A DNA stretch of 64,000 bases, from contig NZ_JABXWU010000001.1 in NCBI RefSeq assembly GCF_014595945.1, positions 186,001 to 250,000 of the forward strand, read 5' to 3'. A model generated the notes under the pieces. It was not told where the DNA came from. It made no database searches and saw only the letters and a list, made by a program, of their open reading frames with translations. This DNA comes from Alkalibacillus aidingensis. Lineage in GTDB: Bacteria > Bacillota > Bacilli > Bacillales > Alkalibacillaceae. This document shows positions 59,218-64,000 of this stretch, piece after piece (positions within the stretch are counted from its first letter, which is position 1; each line of letters starts with the position of its first letter). Made by a program: the position numbers and the translations under genes.

Positions 59218-60423
59218 ATGCTAAAAAACAAAAACGTACTATTAGGTGTATCCGGTGGAATTGCGGCCTATAAAGCTTGTGCTTTAACAAGTAAATTAGT
59301 ACAACAAGGTGCTGAAGTTAAAGTGGTCATGACAGAAGGTGCAACACAATTTGTTAACCCACTGACTTTCCAAGCTTTATCCAGAAACCCTGTTTACACC
59401 AATGCTTTTGATGAAAAAAATCCGGAGAAAATTGCACATATTGATTTAGCTGATTGGGCTGATATCGTTATTTTAGCTCCAGCGACAGCGCATTTGCTAG
59501 GACGAGTGGCTAATGGTTTAGCCGATGACATGTTAACGACTATTTTATTAGCAACAACAGCTCCAGTTTATGTAGCACCAGCTATGAATGTACATATGTA
59601 TGATCATCCTGCCGTTAAAGAAAATCTAAAGACGTTAGAAACATATGATTACCGGTTTATCGAACCCGGGAATGGTTATTTAGCGTGTGGTTATGTTGGT
59701 AAAGGACGCCTAGAAGAACCAGAAAATATTATCGATGTAATCGCAACGCGTGAAAGTAAACAACAAACGCTACGAGGTAAAAAGGTGCTGGTAACGGCAG
59801 GCCCTACAGTTGAAGTCATCGATGCTGTAAGGTTTTTCACGAACCACTCATCAGGCAAAATGGGGTACGCCATAGCAACTGAAGCCAGAGATCTTGGGGC
59901 TGATGTGACATTAGTTAGTGGACCAGTACAGTTAGACCCTATTCCGGGTGTGGAGATGGTTCCTGTACAGTCTGCAAAGGAGATGTTTGAAGCGGTCGTG
60001 TCTCGGTTTGAACAGCAAGATATGATTATAAAAGCTGCTGCAGTTGCTGACTATCGTCCGAAGCAACAATTCTCTAATAAAATGAAAAAGAAAGATGGCG
60101 ATCTCTCTATTGAGTTAGAACGTACAGAAGATATTTTAAAAACGATAGGTGAGAAGAAGCAAACTCAATACCTAGTTGGGTTTGCAGCAGAAACTGATCA
60201 CTTACTGGATTACGGGCAAGAGAAGCTTACCCGAAAAAACCTTGATGCAGTCGTTATTAACGATATTAGTGAAGAAAATTCAGGCTTCAAGTCTGATACT
60301 AATGCTGTACACGTACTCACAAAGAGTGGGAAGAGTAAGGCCATTCCTTTACAAACTAAACAAGAAATAGCTAGTCAATTATGGTCTGTTTTTATCGAGG
60401 ACCAAAAGGGTGATCCATCGTGA
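59218..60423 (+). CDS. coaBC: bifunctional phosphopantothenoylcysteine decarboxylase/synthase
   Basis: A 401-aa two-domain enzyme for CoA synthesis. CoaC flavoprotein domain (1-180) with GVSGGIAAYKAC, SPATAHLLG-like APATAHLLGRVANGL and PAMNVHMYDHPAV; CoaB domain (about 186-401) with VLVTAGPTVEVIDAVRF and AAAVADYRPK. GGAGGAGAGG precedes ATG 59218. GTGA overlap with priA. With panE upstream, this window covers two steps of the pantothenate-CoA route. Confidence 0.95.
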   Translation: MLKNKNVLLGVSGGIAAYKACALTSKLVQQGAEVKVVMTEGATQFVNPLTFQALSRNPVYTNAFDEKNPEKIAHIDLADWADIVILAPATAHLLGRVANGLADDMLTTILLATTAPVYVAPAMNVHMYDHPAVKENLKTLETYDYRFIEPGNGYLACGYVGKGRLEEPENIIDVIATRESKQQTLRGKKVLVTAGPTVEVIDAVRFFTNHSSGKMGYAIATEARDLGADVTLVSGPVQLDPIPGVEMVPVQSAKEMFEAVVSRFEQQDMIIKAAAVADYRPKQQFSNKMKKKDGDLSIELERTEDILKTIGEKKQTQYLVGFAAETDHLLDYGQEKLTRKNLDAVVINDISEENSGFKSDTNAVHVLTKSGKSKAIPLQTKQEIASQLWSVFIEDQKGDPS

Positions 60424-62828
60424 AAGTAGCTAAGGTTGTCGTGGATGTTGCTGCTTCAGCAATCGATTCATTATTCGATTATGAAATCCCTACTTACATT
60501 CAATCAGTTGTAAAACCAGGGATTCGTGTGATTGTGCCTTTTGGTCCAAGGAAGGTAATGGGGTTTGTCGTTGAGACAACTGATCATAGTGAATTCGATC
60601 GTCTTAAACCGATTGACTCGGTTATGGATTATCAGCCTATCCTAACACCAGAACTAATAGATTTATCCAAATGGTTACAAGAACAGACCTTGTGTTTTAG
60701 AGTATCAGCTTTACAAGCGATGTTACCAGCAGTATTTAAAGCCAAATATGAAAAGGAAATTTGGTTACTGACTGATGAAGAGGAATTACCTGATGCTTGG
60801 CGTTTGATCACCCAAGGTCGAGAAGTTTTCTTATTTCAAGAATTAGAAGAGGCAAATATTAGTCCTCAGGAAATTACACAATTGATTAAAGAGGGCCAAA
60901 TAGAAGTTAGATACGTTGTAAAAGGCCAGAATCGGGTCAAAACAGATACTTATGTAGAGCACTCGGTTGATTTACCACGGTTAATAGAACATCAAGAGGA
61001 ATTAGGTAAACAAGCTAGAAAACAATATGATGTTTTAGACTATATGATTAAACAAGAAAATTCAGTACGATTAAAAGAGCTTTTAGAGCAATTGCAAATC
61101 ACTAGAGCTCCAGTTAAAGCGCTTGAGCGAAAAGGTTTAATTAAATTGGTGCAAAAGGAAGTTTACCGAGGCCCTGATACTAATCGAGATGAACATAGCT
61201 ATCCACTTCCGTTAACTACACAACAAAGGCAAGTGATCTCACCAATTTTAAAGTCAATCGAGCAAAACCAACACGACATGTTCCTTTTACATGGGATCAC
61301 CGGTAGTGGAAAAACGGAGGTATATCTACAATCAATTGAACAAGTGTTAAAACAGGGGAAAGAAGCGATCGTGTTAGTACCTGAAATTGCTTTAACCCCT
61401 CAAATGGTGACTCGATTCAAATCAAGATTTGGAGATGAGGTTGCTGTTTTACATAGTGGTTTATCAACGGGGGAAAAATATGATGAATGGCGTAAAATTC
61501 ATCGTAAAGAAGTGAGAGTTGTTGTCGGTGCACGGTCGGCCATTTTTGCACCATTTGAAAACTTAGGAATTATTATTATTGATGAAGAACATGAGACAAC
61601 TTATAAACAGGAGGATTATCCTAAGTATCATGCACGAGAGGTTGCCAAATACCGTGGCGATTATCATGATTGTCCGGTTGTATTAGGAAGTGCAACTCCA
61701 ACTTTAGAATCGTACGCACGTGCCTTAAAGGGTGTTTACCACCTCTTGGAGTTAACAGAACGTGTCAACGAACAATCACTCCCTCATATGGAGATCGTTG
61801 ATATGAGGAAGGAACTTGAAAAAGGCAATCGGACGATGTTCTCAGACTTGCTTGTAGAAGCAATCAATAAACGAATCAATAATGGTGAGCAGGTTGTTCT
61901 TATGTTGAATAGAAGAGGGTATTCGACTTTTGTCATGTGCCGTGAGTGTGGTGAAACCGTACAGTGCTCGCATTGTGATATTTCCATGACATACCACAGA
62001 ACCAATCATCGATTAAAATGTCATTATTGTGGTGATGAACACCCGATGCCAAATCAATGCCCAAATTGTGAAAGTGACGCTATTCGCTTTTTTGGAACGG
62101 GAACTCAAAAAGTCGAAGAAGCATTACAACAACAGTTTGAACATGCTAGGATTATTCGAATGGATGTAGATACAACCAGTCGTAAAGGAGCACATGAGAA
62201 ACTATTAAAGAAATTTGGAAACCATGAGGCAGACATACTCCTAGGTACTCAAATGATTGCTAAAGGCCTTGACTTTGAAAATGTCACCTTAGTAGGTGTC
62301 ATTGCAGCCGATACGATGCTTCACTTACCTGATTTTCGAGCAGCCGAAAAATCGTTCCAGCTATTAACTCAAGTGAGTGGAAGGGCAGGAAGACATGAAC
62401 TTCCCGGTGAGGTCATTGTGCAAACGTATACACCTGAACACTACACTGTTGAGCTAGCTGCCAATTATGATTATCAAGCTTTCTTTCAACGTGAAATGCA
62501 AATTCGTAAACGGTTTGCTTATCCGCCTTATTTTTATTTAGTATTAATTAATATTTCCCATGAGAACCATGTTAAAGTGGTTGAAGCGTCACAACAAATC
62601 GCTAATATGTTAGCACGGGAACTCTCGGCTGAGAGTCAACTGATGGGGCCGTCACCCTCTCCAATGCTCCGTATAAAGGATCGTTATCGTTACCAATGCA
62701 TGATAAAATATAAAAAGCGTGAAGAAGTTGATGTAGCCTTACAAAACGTATTAGCTACTTTTCAAAAAGATGTGAATAAAAATGATTTATATTTAACCAT
62801 TGATTTTGAACCATACTATTTTATGTAG
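60420..62828 (+). CDS. priA: primosomal replication restart helicase PriA
   Basis: An 802-aa superfamily 2 helicase. DNA 3'-end binding domain (1-110), winged helix, Walker A GITGSGKTEVY (about 292-302), DEEH (388-391), zinc motifs CRECGETVQCSHCD and CHYCGDEHPMPNQCPNCE between helicase lobes, and helicase motif VSGRAGR. GTG start overlaps the coaBC stop. It reloads DnaD/DnaB/DnaI at stalled forks in Firmicutes. Confidence 0.96.
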   Translation: MKVAKVVVDVAASAIDSLFDYEIPTYIQSVVKPGIRVIVPFGPRKVMGFVVETTDHSEFDRLKPIDSVMDYQPILTPELIDLSKWLQEQTLCFRVSALQAMLPAVFKAKYEKEIWLLTDEEELPDAWRLITQGREVFLFQELEEANISPQEITQLIKEGQIEVRYVVKGQNRVKTDTYVEHSVDLPRLIEHQEELGKQARKQYDVLDYMIKQENSVRLKELLEQLQITRAPVKALERKGLIKLVQKEVYRGPDTNRDEHSYPLPLTTQQRQVISPILKSIEQNQHDMFLLHGITGSGKTEVYLQSIEQVLKQGKEAIVLVPEIALTPQMVTRFKSRFGDEVAVLHSGLSTGEKYDEWRKIHRKEVRVVVGARSAIFAPFENLGIIIIDEEHETTYKQEDYPKYHAREVAKYRGDYHDCPVVLGSATPTLESYARALKGVYHLLELTERVNEQSLPHMEIVDMRKELEKGNRTMFSDLLVEAINKRINNGEQVVLMLNRRGYSTFVMCRECGETVQCSHCDISMTYHRTNHRLKCHYCGDEHPMPNQCPNCESDAIRFFGTGTQKVEEALQQQFEHARIIRMDVDTTSRKGAHEKLLKKFGNHEADILLGTQMIAKGLDFENVTLVGVIAADTMLHLPDFRAAEKSFQLLTQVSGRAGRHELPGEVIVQTYTPEHYTVELAANYDYQAFFQREMQIRKRFAYPPYFYLVLINISHENHVKVVEASQQIANMLARELSAESQLMGPSPSPMLRIKDRYRYQCMIKYKKREEVDVALQNVLATFQKDVNKNDLYLTIDFEPYYFM

Positions 62829-62846
62829 AAAAAGAAGGGATTTTTT

Positions 62847-63785
62847 ATGTCGAAAAGAATTATATTTATGGGAACGCCAGATTTTAGTGTACCTATTCTA
62901 GAGGAGTTAATTAATTCAACATATGACGTTGTAGCTGTCGTGACTCAGCCGGATCGACCAAAAGGAAGGAAACGTAAACTGACTCCTTCCCCTGTAAAGG
63001 TTTGTGCACAAGAACATGAAATACCAGTACTTCAACCAGAGAAGATTAAGCATGAGTATCAAGATGTACTAGATTATAACCCTGATTTAATTGTGACGGC
63101 GGCTTTTGGCCAAATTTTGCCAAAGGAGCTTTTGGAGGTGCCACCACTGGGGTGTATTAATGTGCATGCATCCTTACTTCCAGAGTTAAGAGGTGGAGCA
63201 CCTATTCATTATGCGATTTTAGAGGGCAAGAAAAAAACAGGGGTAACGATTATGTATATGGTAGAAGCCTTGGATGCTGGGGATATGATTGCAAAACAAT
63301 CAGTTGAAATTGAAGAGAGTGATCATGTTGGAACGCTTCATGACAAGCTATCACAAGTAGGAGCGACGTTACTAAAGGAAGTACTGCCTAAATTGATTAG
63401 AGGAGAAATAGATGCCGAGCCACAGAATCACCATGAAGCAACCTTTGCTTATAATATTAAACGTGATCAAGAAAGAATTGACTGGACTAACTCTCAAGAG
63501 GCAATCTATAATCACATTCGTGGTTTACATCCATGGCCGGTAGCTTTCACCACTTATAACTATCAGACAATTAAGGTCTGGTGGGGCGAGAAGCTTAACC
63601 AAACGACTGAAGAAGCTCCTGGAACGATCATTGATATACAAGAACAAGGCTTGGTTATTGCAACAGGAGATGGGAAAGCTATTTTACTAACAGAAATCCA
63701 ACCATCTGGAAAGAATCGCATGAAAACGGCCGATTTCCTGCGTGGTTCCAAGGACTATTTTAAAATTGGTGAAAAGTTAGGGTGA
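62847..63785 (+). CDS. fmt: methionyl-tRNA formyltransferase
   Basis: A 312-aa enzyme that formylates initiator Met-tRNA. N-terminal formyltransferase domain with [21 protein letters not shown], and the catalytic set Asn105, His107, Asp143 (LDAGD). C-terminal OB-fold about 205-312. In B. subtilis def precedes fmt; here fmt follows priA after 18 bases without def. AAGAAGGGA ribosome binding site. Confidence 0.96.
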   Translation: MSKRIIFMGTPDFSVPILEELINSTYDVVAVVTQPDRPKGRKRKLTPSPVKVCAQEHEIPVLQPEKIKHEYQDVLDYNPDLIVTAAFGQILPKELLEVPPLGCINVHASLLPELRGGAPIHYAILEGKKKTGVTIMYMVEALDAGDMIAKQSVEIEESDHVGTLHDKLSQVGATLLKEVLPKLIRGEIDAEPQNHHEATFAYNIKRDQERIDWTNSQEAIYNHIRGLHPWPVAFTTYNYQTIKVWWGEKLNQTTEEAPGTIIDIQEQGLVIATGDGKAILLTEIQPSGKNRMKTADFLRGSKDYFKIGEKLG

Positions 63786-63789
63786 TCAC

Positions 63790-64000
63790 ATGGGAAAGCC
63801 ATCAGTGAGAGAGATTTCAGTTACATTATTAAATCGCATCGGTGATCAAGGTGGATTTAGCCATATTTTAATTAATCAGGCAATGGGTAAACATCAATTA
63901 AAACAAGAAGATAAAGGATTACTAACAGAAATAGTATATGGAACCTTACAACGTCAGCTGACACTTGATTATTTTTTAGAACCATTTATAAAGGGAAAGA
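63790..64000 (+). CDS. rsmB: 16S rRNA (cytosine(967)-C5)-methyltransferase RsmB, 3' partial
   Basis: Only 70 codons before the window ends. The N-terminus MGKPSVREISVTLLNRIGDQ and TEIVYGTLQRQLTLDYFLEPF are the NusB-like RNA-binding domain of RsmB/Sun (B. subtilis YloM). The ATG at 63790 follows GGGTGAT at the fmt stop, 4 bases away. Catalytic Cys-rich methyltransferase part lies beyond the window. Confidence 0.92.
   Translation, partial: MGKPSVREISVTLLNRIGDQGGFSHILINQAMGKHQLKQEDKGLLTEIVYGTLQRQLTLDYFLEPFIKGK

Overview
The window is a low-GC, endospore-forming Firmicute chromosome of the Bacillaceae. Gene order follows the Bacillus subtilis ylbJ-to-rsmB interval closely. It carries ylbJ-ylbK-ylbL-tmcAL-ylbN-rpmF, the dcw division and cell-wall cluster, spoIIGA-sigE-sigG, the ylm genes with sepF and divIVA, ileS-lspA, the pyr operon, and rqcH, remA, gmk, rpoZ, coaBC, priA and fmt. 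Sporulation genes (spoVD, spoVE, spoIIGA, sigE, sigG, rsfA, ylbJ), a DNPR-type MurE (meso-DAP wall) and bacillithiol synthesis (bshC) fit this. Many proteins are rich in Asp and Glu, which hints at a halophilic or alkaliphilic relative, but this is only an impression. No species name can be defended from the sequence.

Layout. 1-4.1 kb: a lipid or acyl-CoA type cluster (truncated KAS III-like condensing enzyme, alpha/beta hydrolase, FabG-like SDR, then an adenylate-forming ligase). 4.1-13.3 kb: the ylb block on both strands, with an added crotonase gene and a 372-bp repeat element. 13.3-15 kb: bshC. 15.1-31.2 kb: the dcw cluster mraZ, rsmH, ftsL, pbpB, spoVD, murE, murF, mraY, murD, spoVE, divIB, ftsA, ftsZ; the murG and murB normally found between spoVE and divIB are absent. 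31.6-34.2 kb: spoIIGA, sigE and sigG, the mother-cell and forespore sigma factor switch. 34.2-38.2 kb: ylmC, pgeF, ylmE, sepF, ylmG, ylmH, divIVA. 38.2-43.2 kb: T-box-controlled ileS, then lspA and a pseudouridine synthase. 43.2-54.9 kb: the complete de novo UMP operon, pyrR to pyrE. 54.9-64 kb: rqcH on the minus strand, then yicC, remA, gmk, rpoZ, coaBC, priA, fmt and the start of rsmB.

Regulation visible in the sequence: three TGG boxes at exact 10-bp steps before mraZ (predicted MraZ operator), an Ile T-box before ileS, two PyrR attenuators in the pyr operon (the third, known from B. subtilis between pyrP and pyrB, cannot fit here), a sigG leader hairpin that would sequester the sigG ribosome binding site only on read-through mRNA, and many intrinsic terminators.

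The most unusual structure is a dispersed intergenic repeat family. Three intergenic regions (after rsfA, after ftsZ, after ileS) carry tandem units of exactly 52 bp, each unit holding an imperfect hairpin. Two of the three arrays are bounded by matching terminal inverted repeats of about 14 bp. This looks like a non-autonomous or structural element that I do not recognise as a named family.
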